Shown here piece after piece: positions 1-8,136 of a stretch of DNA of 40,776 nt. The notes beneath the pieces are model-generated. The model did no database searches. It was not told the origin of the DNA and saw only the letters and a program-made list of their open reading frames with translations. A program made the position numbers and the translations under genes. This DNA comes from a bacterium (GTDB taxonomy: Bacteria > Actinomycetota > Acidimicrobiia > Acidimicrobiales > Bin134). Each line of letters begins with the position of its first letter. The first letter of the stretch is position 1. The stretch lies in the NCBI GenBank assembly GCA_026709815.1, contig JAPOSH010000091.1:1-40776 (forward strand), read 5' to 3'.

Positions 1-95
1 GCTACTCCCTCATCATCTCGATAGAAGCCCCAGATGTTGACGTAGACATCTACACTCCGGTAGCCCAAGAAATCGGCATCCCGGTAGAAGTGTAA
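1..95 (+). CDS. 3' end of an unidentified plus-strand gene (5' truncated by window edge)
   Basis: Reading from base 3, the plus strand is open for 30 codons and ends in TAA at 93-95. The peptide contains IEAPDVDVDIYTPVAQEIG, a mix of acidic and beta-branched residues that looks like a folded protein C-terminus. The other two plus frames hit stops within this stretch, and the minus strand has no recognisable product here. The gene would converge on the SURF1 gene with a gap of about 44 bases. I do not recognise the family and assign no function. With so little sequence, chance remains possible. Confidence 0.45.
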   Translation, partial: YSLIISIEAPDVDVDIYTPVAQEIGIPVEV

Positions 96-139
96 AACCA
101 GAAAGAGCGCCAGAACACCCCTTCAAGCTCGCCCGCGGC

Positions 140-877
140 TTATTCATCCACGGTTTCAGCAGAAGAGCGTTTCTGGTGGCGCAGGATGAGGGGATAGCCC
201 ACGAGGGCGATGGTGGCGAAGACGAACCATTGGACGGCGTAGGCCAGATGGGAGCCCTCCCCGAGGTCGGGCGCAGGCACGGGAACGGGCAGCTCGCCGG
301 GCGGCGGCGTCTGGGCCTGGAGCTGCACATACACCGGCAACAGCTGGGCCTCGAGCTGTTGGGACAGGCGGGCCAAATCCGGCCGGGCCATCTCGGCCAG
401 CACACCGTTTGACGGATCAGGCTGTTGGAGTCCCGCAGCGGTGACGGTGGAGCGGACCAGTCCCGTCACCTCCACCTCCCCCACAGGGGGGGCGAAGCCC
501 GCCGGCACTTCGGCCCCGCGGGGAATCCAGCCCCGATTCACCGCCACGACCGAGCCCGATCTGAGCCGCAGCGGCGTGAGCACCCAATAGCCGGCCGCTC
601 CCTGATAGGAGCGGTTGCGGATCAGCACCTGATCGCCGGGCTCGTAGACGCCCACCGCCTGCACCGTCCGGAACTCGAGCTCTGCCCCCGCCTCATAGTC
701 GTCGCCGACCTCTATGAGGTCTTGCACCTCCACCGCCGGTAGCCGGCCGCGGTCTGAGACCTTGGCGTTGTGCTCTCGGCGCTCAGACAACCGGTGGAGT
801 TGCCAGAACCCCGCGGTCACCATGGCGACCACCGCTAACAGCACAGCAATGCTCAACGCCAGGCGTCTCAGCGACAT
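140..877 (-). CDS. SURF1 family cytochrome oxidase biogenesis protein
   Basis: SURF1 proteins are inner-membrane factors that help insert heme a or assemble subunit I of aa3-type cytochrome c oxidase. The 245-aa product shows the family layout: an N-terminal membrane span (about residues 3-23) followed by GFWQLHRL, a soluble beta-rich domain containing NRGWIPRG, and a C-terminal span after HLAYAVQWFVFA with GYPLILRHQKR at its cytosolic end. The ORF track starts at GTG 904. I prefer ATG 877 (MSLRRLAL) because it puts the span at the very N-terminus as is usual, although neither start has a clear ribosome binding site. It follows dapB on the same strand. Its presence implies an aerobic organism with a heme-copper oxidase encoded elsewhere. 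Confidence 0.9.
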   Translation of the reverse strand: MSLRRLALSIAVLLAVVAMVTAGFWQLHRLSERREHNAKVSDRGRLPAVEVQDLIEVGDDYEAGAELEFRTVQAVGVYEPGDQVLIRNRSYQGAAGYWVLTPLRLRSGSVVAVNRGWIPRGAEVPAGFAPPVGEVEVTGLVRSTVTAAGLQQPDPSNGVLAEMARPDLARLSQQLEAQLLPVYVQLQAQTPPPGELPVPVPAPDLGEGSHLAYAVQWFVFATIALVGYPLILRHQKRSSAETVDE

Positions 878-966
878 GATTCGACTGTTTCTGCACCCGA
901 CCACAGGCCAGAGACCAGCAGCCAGTATCGGGGGCGCATCAACGACACGACACGATTTGGCTGTCT

Positions 967-1731
967 CTACACGTCCAGCAAAGCGTCGAGGCCGATGATG
1001 AGCCCTGAGCGGTCGGGGGCCGCTTTCACTGCGGCGAGCACGCCGGGCATGAACGAGGTGCGGTCGGTTGAGTCCTGGCGAATGGTGAGCGTTTGGCCCT
1101 CTGCGCCCAAGATCACCTCGTGATGGGCCACCATGCCCCTCATGCGCACGGCATGCACCCGGATCCCCGCGTGCCCTTCAGCCCCCCGAACTCCGGCCAG
1201 CATCTCGTGCTCGGTGGGGTCGGGGGCCCAACTCCCCGACGCCGCGGCCATCTTCTCCACCGTGAGCCGGGCGGTTCCCGACGGGGCGTCGATCTTGGCG
1301 TCATGGTGCAGCTCGATAACCTCGGCGGTGTCGAAATACGGCGCGGCCAGCTCTGCGAAGCGCATCATCAAAACGGCGCTGATGGCGAAGTTGGGGGCGA
1401 TGATGCACGCCCGATCCGCTGCGGTGAACGCAGCCCCGAATCGCTCCATGTCGGAATCGGTGAACCCCGTGGTTCCCACCACGGCATGGATTTTCTGCTC
1501 CGCCAGCCAGACCAGGTTGTCGCGGGCGGCCTCCGCAACGGTGAAGTCCACCACGACATCGGCGCCGGCTGCGGCATGACGATCGGCCACTGCGGTCAAA
1601 CCGCCCGCCGGCGCTCCCACTCGGTTGGGGTCAACGGCGACCATCAACTCCAGCTCGGGGTCGCCAGCCACAGCTTGGCAAACCGCTCCGCCCATTCTGC
1701 CCCCCGAGCCGAACACCCCTACCCGAAGCAT
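967..1731 (-). CDS. dapB: 4-hydroxy-tetrahydrodipicolinate reductase
   Basis: DapB reduces 4-hydroxy-tetrahydrodipicolinate to tetrahydrodipicolinate with NAD(P)H in the lysine and meso-diaminopimelate pathway, feeding protein and peptidoglycan synthesis in the cytosol. The 254-aa length is normal. The N-terminus MLRVGVFGSGGRMG is the Rossmann dinucleotide motif. VDFTV and VGTTGF follow, and residues around 150 give the signature ELHHDAKIDAPSGTA, which holds the catalytic His-His, the Lys and the substrate-binding loop. The gene starts at ATG, 60 bases downstream of the pnp stop, without an evident Shine-Dalgarno sequence, so it may be co-transcribed with pnp. That pairing is common in actinobacteria. 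Confidence 0.97.
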   Translation of the reverse strand: MLRVGVFGSGGRMGGAVCQAVAGDPELELMVAVDPNRVGAPAGGLTAVADRHAAAGADVVVDFTVAEAARDNLVWLAEQKIHAVVGTTGFTDSDMERFGAAFTAADRACIIAPNFAISAVLMMRFAELAAPYFDTAEVIELHHDAKIDAPSGTARLTVEKMAAASGSWAPDPTEHEMLAGVRGAEGHAGIRVHAVRMRGMVAHHEVILGAEGQTLTIRQDSTDRTSFMPGVLAAVKAAPDRSGLIIGLDALLDV

Positions 1732-1791
1732 GATTGAGACGATATAGGGCCGAGCGGACGGGCCGAGCGGACAAGCGAGATGCGGACCGAG

Positions 1792-4356
1792 TTAGCGAGC
1801 TCGGCCTCGGCCTCCGCCTCGACGCTGCGAGCCCCCACTGGGCCCGAGTTCGCCGAACTCATCTCGCAGCTGAGACTCGAAGTCGTCTTCGAACGAGGCC
1901 GCCTGCTCAGGGGCACCTCGGTCTCTGACCCCGCGGCCGTCTCGATCATCCCGATCACGACGATCATCACGGCGACCCCGGCCGTCTCGATCATCACGAC
2001 CACCCCGGCGATCATCCCGATCACGACGATCATCACGGCGACCCCGGCCGTCTCGATCATCACGACCACCCCGGCGATCATCCCGATCACGACGATCATC
2101 ACGGCGACCCCGGCCGTCTCGATCATCACGACCACCCCGGCGATCATCCCGATCACGACGATCATCACGGCGATCGTCGCTGCTGTCATCGCCCACTAGT
2201 TTGAGGCTGATCTTTCCGTTGGGATCGATGTCCTCCACGACGACTTCGAGATCGTCGCCCAACGCGACCACATCCTCAACCCGATCAATGCGTCGGCCTC
2301 GTCCGAGCTTGGAGATGTGCACCAAGCCATCGCGGCCCGGGAGGATGTTCACAAAGGCCCCGAAGGAGGTGATGTTGACCACTTTGCCGCTGTACACCTC
2401 CCCGACGTCGGCAGTCGGCGGGTCCAAGATCAGGCGGATTTGGCGCTCCGCCTCGTCGACGCAGTCCCGGTCGGGGGAGGAAATGGTGACGATGCCAGAA
2501 TCCTGGGCGTCGTCGACGTTGACCTCAGCCCCGGTCTCTGACTGTATGGCGTTGATGACCTTTCCTTTGGGGCCGATCACCTCGCCGATCTTGTCCAGCG
2601 GGATCTCGAACTTGATGATCTTGGGAGCAGTGGGCCGAACATCATCGCGGGGAGCGGCAATGGCCCCTGCCATAACCTCCAAGATCTTGAGCCGGGCATC
2701 GCGGGCCTGGCTCAGGGCGCCGGCCAACACCTCAGCAGGCAGGCCGTCGATCTTGGTGTCGAGCTGCAGCGCAGTCACGAAGTCGGCAGTGCCCGCCACT
2801 TTGAAGTCCATGTCGCCAAAGGCGTCCTCAGCGCCCAAGATGTCGGTGAGGGTGGTGTAGCGCCCCTCGTGGAACACCAGTCCCATGGCGATGCCGGCCA
2901 CCGGCGCCTTGATGGGCACGCCGGCGTCCATGAGCGACAGGGTGGACGAGCACACCGAGCCCATCGAGGTGGATCCGTTGGACGAGAGCACCTCTGACAC
3001 CAGGCGCAGGGTGTAGGGGAATTCATCCATGCTGGGAACCACCGGGATGAGGGCCTTCTCCGCCAGAGCCCCGTGGCCGATCTCCCGGCGCTTGGGACCT
3101 CGCATGAAGCCGGTCTCACCAGTGGAGTAAGGAGGGAAGTTGTAGTGGTGTATGTACCGCTTCTTGTCGGTGGGATCGATCCCGTCGATCATCTGGTCCA
3201 TGCGGGCGGTGCCCAGCGTGGTGATGTTCAGCACCTGGGTCTCGCCCCGCTCGAACAGCCCCGACCCGTGGGCGGTCTCTACCACCCCCACCTCAGAGCC
3301 CAGCGGGCGGAGGCCGGTGGCCCCCCGACCGTCTATCCGGATGCCCTCGCTCACGATACGGCCCCGGACGATGCTCTTGGTGAGCGAGCGAACCGCAGCC
3401 GAGATCTGCTTGTCGGCGCCCTCCATCTCGCCGAACCGATCAGAGAGCGACGCGAGGATCTCCTCCTTGGCCTGCGACTCTGCCTCTTGTCGATCGGCCT
3501 TGTCGGCGATTGACATGGCGGCGGACAGCTTCGCGGCACCGACCTCGGCCACCGCAGCCTCGACCTCAGGGCTGTAGTCCACCTGGAGCTCGTATTCCAT
3601 CGGGGGCTTGACCCCGGCAGTGGCGATCAGGCGGCGCTGGAGGCCCACCGCGTCCTTGATCCACTCCTTGGACCGCTCCAATCCCTCGGCCAGCGCGGCC
3701 TCGTCTACTTTGGGGGTGCCGGCTTGGTAGAGGGACCAGCTGTTCTCGGTGCCGTTGGCCTCGACCATCATGATGGCCACATCGCCGTCGTCGAGAACCC
3801 GGCCGGCAACCACCATCTCAAACGTCGACTCGGCCCCCTCGGCGTAGGTCGGGTGGGGAATCCACTGGCCATCGGCGCCGTGGGCCACCCGAACTGCCCC
3901 TATCGGACCGGCAAAGGGGATCCCCGAGATGCTCAACGCGGCCGACGCGCCGTTGATGGCGATCACGTCATAGGGGTTCTCCTGATCGGCGCCCAAAACG
4001 GTGCCGACAACATGGATCTCGTTGCGAAAGCCGTCGGGAAACGAGGGCCGCAGCGGCCGGTCGATCAGACGGCAGGTCAGGATGGCCGATTCGGAGGCCC
4101 GGCCCTCACGCCGGAAGAACGAGCCGGGGATTTTGCCCGCGGCGTACATCCGCTCCTCGATGTCCACCGTGAGAGGGAAGAAGTCTGTGCCCTCCCGAAC
4201 CCGACGAGCGGCAGTGGCGGCCACCAGGATGGTGGTGTCGCCCATGCGGGCGACCACTGCTCCGTCGGCTTGCCCGGCCAGACGGCCGGTTTCAAACGAT
4301 AGTGATTTGTCCTCCGCACCGCCGACAACGGCTGACACGGTGATGGCTTCCGCCAT
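1792..4356 (-). CDS. pnp: Polyribonucleotide nucleotidyltransferase (PNPase)
   Basis: PNPase degrades RNA 3' to 5' by phosphorolysis and can add 3' tails; it is a trimeric cytosolic ring. The 854-aa protein has a first RNase PH domain (about 10-150), a helical linker, a second catalytic RNase PH domain (about 320-540, with GERGETQVL-like and SNGSTSMGSVC segments), a KH domain with IGPKGKVIN (about 575) and an S1 domain with GAFVNILPGRDGLVHIS (about 650). It is longer than usual because of an Arg/Asp/Gly-rich tail of about 130 residues made of 22-residue repeats, ending GGGRGRAR. Such basic-acidic tails occur in other actinobacterial PNPases and probably bind RNA or partners. A strong ribosome binding site (GGAGAGGAG) precedes ATG 4356. 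The gene follows rpsO, the classic arrangement. Confidence 0.97.
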   Translation of the reverse strand: MAEAITVSAVVGGAEDKSLSFETGRLAGQADGAVVARMGDTTILVAATAARRVREGTDFFPLTVDIEERMYAAGKIPGSFFRREGRASESAILTCRLIDRPLRPSFPDGFRNEIHVVGTVLGADQENPYDVIAINGASAALSISGIPFAGPIGAVRVAHGADGQWIPHPTYAEGAESTFEMVVAGRVLDDGDVAIMMVEANGTENSWSLYQAGTPKVDEAALAEGLERSKEWIKDAVGLQRRLIATAGVKPPMEYELQVDYSPEVEAAVAEVGAAKLSAAMSIADKADRQEAESQAKEEILASLSDRFGEMEGADKQISAAVRSLTKSIVRGRIVSEGIRIDGRGATGLRPLGSEVGVVETAHGSGLFERGETQVLNITTLGTARMDQMIDGIDPTDKKRYIHHYNFPPYSTGETGFMRGPKRREIGHGALAEKALIPVVPSMDEFPYTLRLVSEVLSSNGSTSMGSVCSSTLSLMDAGVPIKAPVAGIAMGLVFHEGRYTTLTDILGAEDAFGDMDFKVAGTADFVTALQLDTKIDGLPAEVLAGALSQARDARLKILEVMAGAIAAPRDDVRPTAPKIIKFEIPLDKIGEVIGPKGKVINAIQSETGAEVNVDDAQDSGIVTISSPDRDCVDEAERQIRLILDPPTADVGEVYSGKVVNITSFGAFVNILPGRDGLVHISKLGRGRRIDRVEDVVALGDDLEVVVEDIDPNGKISLKLVGDDSSDDRRDDRRDRDDRRGGRDDRDGRGRRDDRRDRDDRRGGRDDRDGRGRRDDRRDRDDRRGGRDDRDGRGRRDDRRDRDDRDGRGVRDRGAPEQAASFEDDFESQLRDEFGELGPSGGSQRRGGGRGRAR
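1936..2173. repeat. 66-bp tandem repeat inside the pnp 3' end
   Basis: A 66-bp unit beginning gccgtctcgatcatcacg occurs at 1981, 2047 and 2113. The first two copies are identical and the third matches to about base 2172. A fourth, partial copy starts at 1936 and lacks a 21-bp internal segment. The unit is a multiple of three and encodes 22 residues of the type DDRRDRDDRRGGRDDRDGRG in PNPase. Because neither strand of the unit contains a stop in any frame, it creates spurious ORFs on both strands. Confidence 0.95.
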
Positions 4357-4410
4357 TTTTGCTCCTCTCCGGACCCCGCAGGATCCGAGCAGGCCGCATG
4401 GAGCCAGTTC

Positions 4411-4451
4411 CCAGTTGGAGGCGCCCAGCTCAACTCGGCGCCTTCAACTGG
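4411..4451 (-). promoter_or_regulatory. Long stem-loop between rpsO and pnp
   Basis: The 159-bp gap between rpsO and pnp contains an inverted repeat with 14-base arms, ccagttggaggcgc (4411-4424) and gcgccttcaactgg (4438-4451), paired at 13 of 14 positions around a 13-base loop. In the minus-strand transcript the mismatch is A-C. No U-tract follows, so it is not a standard intrinsic terminator. In E. coli the rpsO-pnp leader holds a double-stranded RNase III site used for PNPase autoregulation. The position here suggests the same role, but that is inference. Confidence 0.6.
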
Positions 4452-4515
4452 CAGCTGCCTCTCTGAAGGCCCGCTTCTGTGTTTTTCCATTTGTCGCCTG
4501 GGCGACACCCACTTC

Positions 4516-4785
4516 TCAGCGGCGGAGACCTAGTTCGGCGATGATGCCGCGGTACCGCTCCACATCGTTGTCCTTGACGTAATCAAGCAGTCGCCGTCGA
4601 CGACCCACCATGATCAGCAAGCCCCGCCTGCTGTGGTGGTCCTTCTCATGCACCTTCAAATGCTCGGTGAGGTGGTTGATGCGCTCGGTGAGCAACGCTA
4701 TCTGCACCTCGGGCGAGCCCGTGTCGGTGTCGTGCAAGCGATGCTTGTTGATCGTCGCGGTCTTTGACAGTAGCTTCTCGGCCAT
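4516..4785 (-). CDS. rpsO: 30S ribosomal protein S15
   Basis: S15 is a primary 16S rRNA-binding protein of the 30S platform that nucleates S6/S18 binding. The 89-aa length is exactly that of the family. The sequence carries the conserved [19 protein letters not shown] and [19 protein letters not shown] segments and ends in the helix [15 protein letters not shown]. It starts at ATG 4785 and is the first gene after a 148-bp divergent region shared with the ribokinase-like gene, so a promoter should lie there. It precedes pnp as in most bacteria. Confidence 0.98.
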   Translation of the reverse strand: MAEKLLSKTATINKHRLHDTDTGSPEVQIALLTERINHLTEHLKVHEKDHHSRRGLLIMVGRRRRLLDYVKDNDVERYRGIIAELGLRR

Positions 4786-4912
4786 CCCTACTCAGTGTGT
4801 CCGTCGGTCAGAAAACGGGCGAGTGAACTGCTCCATGTGACTTGATGCGATACCAGCGCCCGGGGGACTAACAAAAACTACCACCCTCGCGGCACGAACA
4901 CCTACCTGAGGG

Positions 4913-4924
4913 ATTTCGCGAAAT
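4913..4924. promoter_or_regulatory. 12-bp perfect palindrome upstream of the ribokinase-like gene (possible operator)
   Basis: The sequence atttcgcgaaat is its own reverse complement and ends 9 bases before the ATG of the plus-strand sugar kinase gene. It is AT-flanked within GC-rich surroundings, in the 148-bp divergent region between rpsO and the kinase gene. A repressor site is plausible because sugar kinase genes are often regulated, but no regulator is encoded nearby and the palindrome is short. Confidence 0.35.
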
Positions 4925-4933
4925 ACTGGTGGG

Positions 4934-5803
4934 ATGAGAATCGTTTCCTTCGGGAGCATCAACTACGACCTCTCCATCTGGCTGGATCGTCTTCCCGGCC
5001 CCGATGAGACTTTGCCGGCGCAGCGGATCGAGGCGTTTTCCGGGGGCAAGGGGGCCAACCAGGCCACGGCGGCCGCCCGACTCGGCGCCGTGGCCCAGAT
5101 GGCAGGATGCGTGGGCCGCGACGACAGGGGACGCTGGCTGCTGGAAGCGCTCAACGAAAGCGGCGTGGACACCAGCCTGGTGCGGGTCGTGGATGAGCCC
5201 ACCGGCACCGCAGTGCCGCTCATCACCCCATCAGACGTCTGCATCGTGGTCGTGGCCGGGGCCAACGCCAGTACCGGAGCAGCCGACGCCGACAAGGCCG
5301 CCGAGGCCATCGCCGCCGCCGACGTGCTCTTGCTCCAGGGCGAGGTGGGGGCGGCAGGGGCCAGAAGAGCGGCCCAGGCCGCCCGCTCGGGCGGCACCAT
5401 CGTGGTGTTCAACCCCGCCCCGGTAGACCTATTCCTAGTAGAGGCCGTCGTTCCGCTCGCCGATGTGCTGGTGGTGAACCGGGCCGAGCAGGCCCAAATC
5501 GAGGGGATCGCCAGCCGATGCGACACGGTGGTGACGCTGGGCGGCCGCGGCGCTCAGATCGGCGATGTCCTGATTCCCTCCTACCCCGCGGAAGTGGTCG
5601 ACCCCACCGGCGCAGGAGATGCCTTCTGCGCCGCCTTGGGCGTTGCCCTGGCCGAAGAGCGCTCCCTCGTCGAAGCCGTCCGCTTCGCCAACGCCGCCGG
5701 CGCCCTCTCGGTGCAAACCCCGGGCGCCCAGCCCTCCATGCCGTCTCGATCCGCGGTCGAAGCCCTGCTCGACAGCTCCCCCAACCCCGATCTGCCAGCG
5801 TAA
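4934..5803 (+). CDS. rbsK: PfkB-family carbohydrate kinase, ribokinase-like
   Basis: The product phosphorylates a sugar or nucleoside with ATP in the cytosol; ribose to ribose 5-phosphate is the most likely reaction. The 289-aa protein has the PfkB N-terminal signature SGGKGANQATAAARLGA (about residue 36) and the C-terminal signature DPTGAGDAFCAALG (about 222), which holds the anion hole and the catalytic Asp. SINYDLSIWLDRLP near the start matches the sugar-binding strand of ribokinases. Family members differ in substrate, so the gene symbol is tentative; a nucleoside or other sugar is possible. It is the only full-size plus-strand gene in the window, inserted between ribF and rpsO and convergent with ribF. 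The GGTGGG upstream sits too close to the ATG to be a normal ribosome binding site, so initiation may be leaderless. Confidence 0.85.
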   Translation: MRIVSFGSINYDLSIWLDRLPGPDETLPAQRIEAFSGGKGANQATAAARLGAVAQMAGCVGRDDRGRWLLEALNESGVDTSLVRVVDEPTGTAVPLITPSDVCIVVVAGANASTGAADADKAAEAIAAADVLLLQGEVGAAGARRAAQAARSGGTIVVFNPAPVDLFLVEAVVPLADVLVVNRAEQAQIEGIASRCDTVVTLGGRGAQIGDVLIPSYPAEVVDPTGAGDAFCAALGVALAEERSLVEAVRFANAAGALSVQTPGAQPSMPSRSAVEALLDSSPNPDLPA

Positions 5804-5871
5804 AGCCGGGGCAAGAGCACGGTGCAAACAGGCGCCGAGAACCGGTGCTTTCTGGCTGCCGGTATGAACTT

Positions 5872-6858
5872 TCAGTGGGATGGCGGCTCAGCCATCAGGA
5901 TCTCCCGGGACTGCTCAACGTCGACTCGGAGCTGTCTGACTAGCGAATCGATCCCGTCGAAGCGGTGCTCGCTGCGCAGCAGCTCCACAAACTCAACCCT
6001 GGCTTCCTCGCCGTAGAGGTCGCCATCGAAGTCCAAAAGATGCGCTTCGAGCAGCGATTGCTGCGCGTGCTGATAGAAGGTGGGGCGTCGGCCGATGTTG
6101 ATGGCCGCCATATGCCGGGATCCGTCGGGACGGGTGTACCAGCCGGCGTAAACCGCATCGGCCGGCCAAGCCATGACCACAGAAACCGGGATGTTGGCGG
6201 TGGGAAACCCTATTGTCATCCCTCGCCGGTCTCCGAGCACGACCTTGCCTCTGATCTCGTGGTATCGCCCCAGCATGGCCGCCGCCGTGCGAACATCCCC
6301 GCCGGCTAGGGCTCGGCGCACCGCCGTGGACGACACCGGCTCAGGCCATCTGTCGTCATGATGGAGCAGCTTCACCGCGTGGACGTCGAAGCCCATCTCC
6401 ATGCCGAATTCTCGCAGCGTGTCGATATTGCCCAGGCGAGCTCGACCGAAGTGGAAATCCTCCCCCACCACGATGCTTCGCACTCGAAGCCTCTTCACGA
6501 AAACCTGGCGCACGAATTCCTCGGGCATGGTGTGGGCCCGGTCAGGGGAGAATGCGATCAGGTACACATACCCGATGCCCGCGGCTTCGAGCAGCTCGAG
6601 CTTTTGATCGAGGGAGTTCAACAGCTTGGGAGCGTTCTCAGGCCGCAGGACCAGTGCCGGATGGCGGTCGAAGGTGACCACGGCCGGTGCCACGCCCAGC
6701 CGATCCGCCTCGGCCAGAAGCTGGTTGATCACAGCCTGATGGCCGACGTGGACACCATCGTAAACTCCGATACTGGCCGCGGTCTCCTCGATTCCCCCAA
6801 GACGGCCGAAGTCTTCTATGACCTGCACCGCTCTGCACGGTAGCGGCCGCAGCTTCAT
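5872..6858 (-). CDS. ribF: Bifunctional riboflavin kinase / FAD synthetase
   Basis: RibF phosphorylates riboflavin to FMN and adenylylates FMN to FAD. The N-terminal adenylyltransferase module contains GVYDGVHVGHQ (the nucleotidyltransferase HxGH-type motif), VVTFDRHPALVL, VVGEDFHFGRARLG and SSTAVRRAL. The C-terminal flavokinase module contains GDRRGMTIGFPTANI, a variant of the GFPTAN signature, then NIGRRPTF and a final helical part with EEARVEFVELLRSEHRF. Length (328 aa) is normal. The track begins at TTG 6867; ATG 6858 (MKLRPLPCRAV) is more likely, with GGGA upstream. It is the last gene of the rimP-nusA-infB-rbfA-truB-ribF run, 40 bases after truB, a standard arrangement. Confidence 0.96.
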   Translation of the reverse strand: MKLRPLPCRAVQVIEDFGRLGGIEETAASIGVYDGVHVGHQAVINQLLAEADRLGVAPAVVTFDRHPALVLRPENAPKLLNSLDQKLELLEAAGIGYVYLIAFSPDRAHTMPEEFVRQVFVKRLRVRSIVVGEDFHFGRARLGNIDTLREFGMEMGFDVHAVKLLHHDDRWPEPVSSTAVRRALAGGDVRTAAAMLGRYHEIRGKVVLGDRRGMTIGFPTANIPVSVVMAWPADAVYAGWYTRPDGSRHMAAINIGRRPTFYQHAQQSLLEAHLLDFDGDLYGEEARVEFVELLRSEHRFDGIDSLVRQLRVDVEQSREILMAEPPSH

Positions 6859-6898
6859 ACCGAACAATCCCGTTCAGCCAATGGCGCCCGGGAGGGCC

Positions 6899-7765
6899 CT
6901 AACCAGGAATCACCACCGCCGGTTTGACCACGCCGGGGCGATGAGTCTCGTAAACGGCCAGAAGCTGTCCTTGGGGTCCGAGCACGACCCATGGACCCTC
7001 GCCGACCACGGCGAGCTCATCGGCATCGAGCACCTGCCCGTCGCCCACCCGGCGACCGAGGGCGTCGGCGACCGAGACCGAGGGATAATCGCGCAGGGCA
7101 TCGGCCATCGACAGCAGCTCAGGGGCGTCAACCGGCCGGGCCTGCTCCACCGAGAACGAGCCGATGGCAACCCGGCGCAGCGCCCGCAGGTGCCCGCCGC
7201 CGCCCAGAGCCGAGCCGATATCGGCGGCCAGCGACCGGATGTAGGTGCCCGAAGAGCACCTCACCTCCATCCGGTACACCCCGGCCCCAGCATCTAATGG
7301 CGCCACCGCCAGCTCGTGAACCAGCACCTTGCGGGGTTCGCGCTCGACTTCGAGTCCCTCGCGGGCCAGCTCGTGCAGCCGGCGACCCCCGACTCTGACC
7401 GCCGAGACCATCGGCGGCACTTGCATGATCTCGCCGACGAAGCCGGCAGCGGCATCGGCCACCTCCTCCGGGGTTACCTGGGACATGTCGTAAACCGCGG
7501 TGACGTCGCCGGACGCGTCCAGCGTGGAGGTCTCCGCGCCCAGCACCATCTCGCCCAAGTACTGCTTGGTGAGCGGACTCAGAAATCGCAGCAGCCGGGT
7601 GGCTCGGCCCACGCCCAACAGCAGCACACCGGTGGCATCGGGATCGAGCGTGCCGGCATGGCCTACTTTGCGAGTTCCGAACACCCCTCTGGCTTTGGCC
7701 ACCACGTCATGGGAGGTCCACCCCGCCTCTTTGTCGATAACCGCCACCCCGTCGGATGGGCTCAC
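6899..7765 (-). CDS. truB: tRNA pseudouridine(55) synthase
   Basis: TruB converts U55 in the T-loop of tRNAs to pseudouridine. The 288-aa sequence has the KEAGWTSHDVV motif at the N-terminus and the catalytic GHAGTLDPDATGVLLLG segment, with the active-site Asp after TL. KQYLGEMVLG and SGTYIRSLAADIGSALG follow, as expected in the TruB core, and a C-terminal PUA-like part is present (PWVVLGPQGQLLAVYE). Its start overlaps the rbfA stop by four bases (ATGA type), indicating translational coupling. Confidence 0.97.
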   Translation of the reverse strand: MSPSDGVAVIDKEAGWTSHDVVAKARGVFGTRKVGHAGTLDPDATGVLLLGVGRATRLLRFLSPLTKQYLGEMVLGAETSTLDASGDVTAVYDMSQVTPEEVADAAAGFVGEIMQVPPMVSAVRVGGRRLHELAREGLEVEREPRKVLVHELAVAPLDAGAGVYRMEVRCSSGTYIRSLAADIGSALGGGGHLRALRRVAIGSFSVEQARPVDAPELLSMADALRDYPSVSVADALGRRVGDGQVLDADELAVVGEGPWVVLGPQGQLLAVYETHRPGVVKPAVVIPG

Positions 7766-8136
7766 CCCCCGGCCTCGTCGGCAAGGTCACCCAGAATCCG
7801 GTCGATTCGCTCGCCAGCCGAGATCGCCGGGTCGAGGGCGAACACCAACTCGGGTACTTTGCGGACGGCTGAGGATCGAGCCACGGCCTGCTTCAGCCGA
7901 GGGCCATGCTCCGCCAAGGCGTCGAGAGCCGCCGGCGCCGACTCGCCGTCCAGTGTGCTGATGTACACCGTGGCCCGACTCAGCTCGACACTGGTCTCGA
8001 CTCCGGTCACGCTGGCCAGCTCCAGACGGTCGTCATCCAAACGGGACAGCTCAGAGGCCACGATCTCGCGGAGCAGCTCTCCGAGCCGGGCCGAGCGCGA
8101 GTACTGCGAAGGGCGCGATGAGCGGCCGCGAGCCAT
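7762..8136 (-). CDS. rbfA: 30S ribosome-binding factor A
   Basis: RbfA binds immature 30S subunits and supports 16S rRNA 5'-end maturation. The product is a small single KH-like domain with the usual order: RSARLGELLREIVASELSRL, DDDRLELASVTGVETSVELSRATVYI, then LKQAVARSSAVRKVPELVFALDPAISAGERIDRIL. I chose ATG 8136 ([10 protein letters not shown]), which overlaps the infB stop as TGATG, rather than the track start at 8157; it gives 124 residues and the typical family N-terminus. It sits in the canonical infB-rbfA-truB order. Confidence 0.94.
   Translation of the reverse strand: MARGRSSRPSQYSRSARLGELLREIVASELSRLDDDRLELASVTGVETSVELSRATVYISTLDGESAPAALDALAEHGPRLKQAVARSSAVRKVPELVFALDPAISAGERIDRILGDLADEAGG

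Noticed and set aside
1936-2173. Possible CRISPR array
   Set aside because: The repeats are contiguous 66-bp units without unique spacers and lie in frame inside pnp.
1719-2199. ORFs on both strands (156 aa minus, 139 aa plus) with Ile/Val-rich repeats
   Set aside because: They are by-products of the stop-free 66-bp repeat in pnp; PNPase in the Arg/Asp frame continues a complete family domain chain, the others match nothing.
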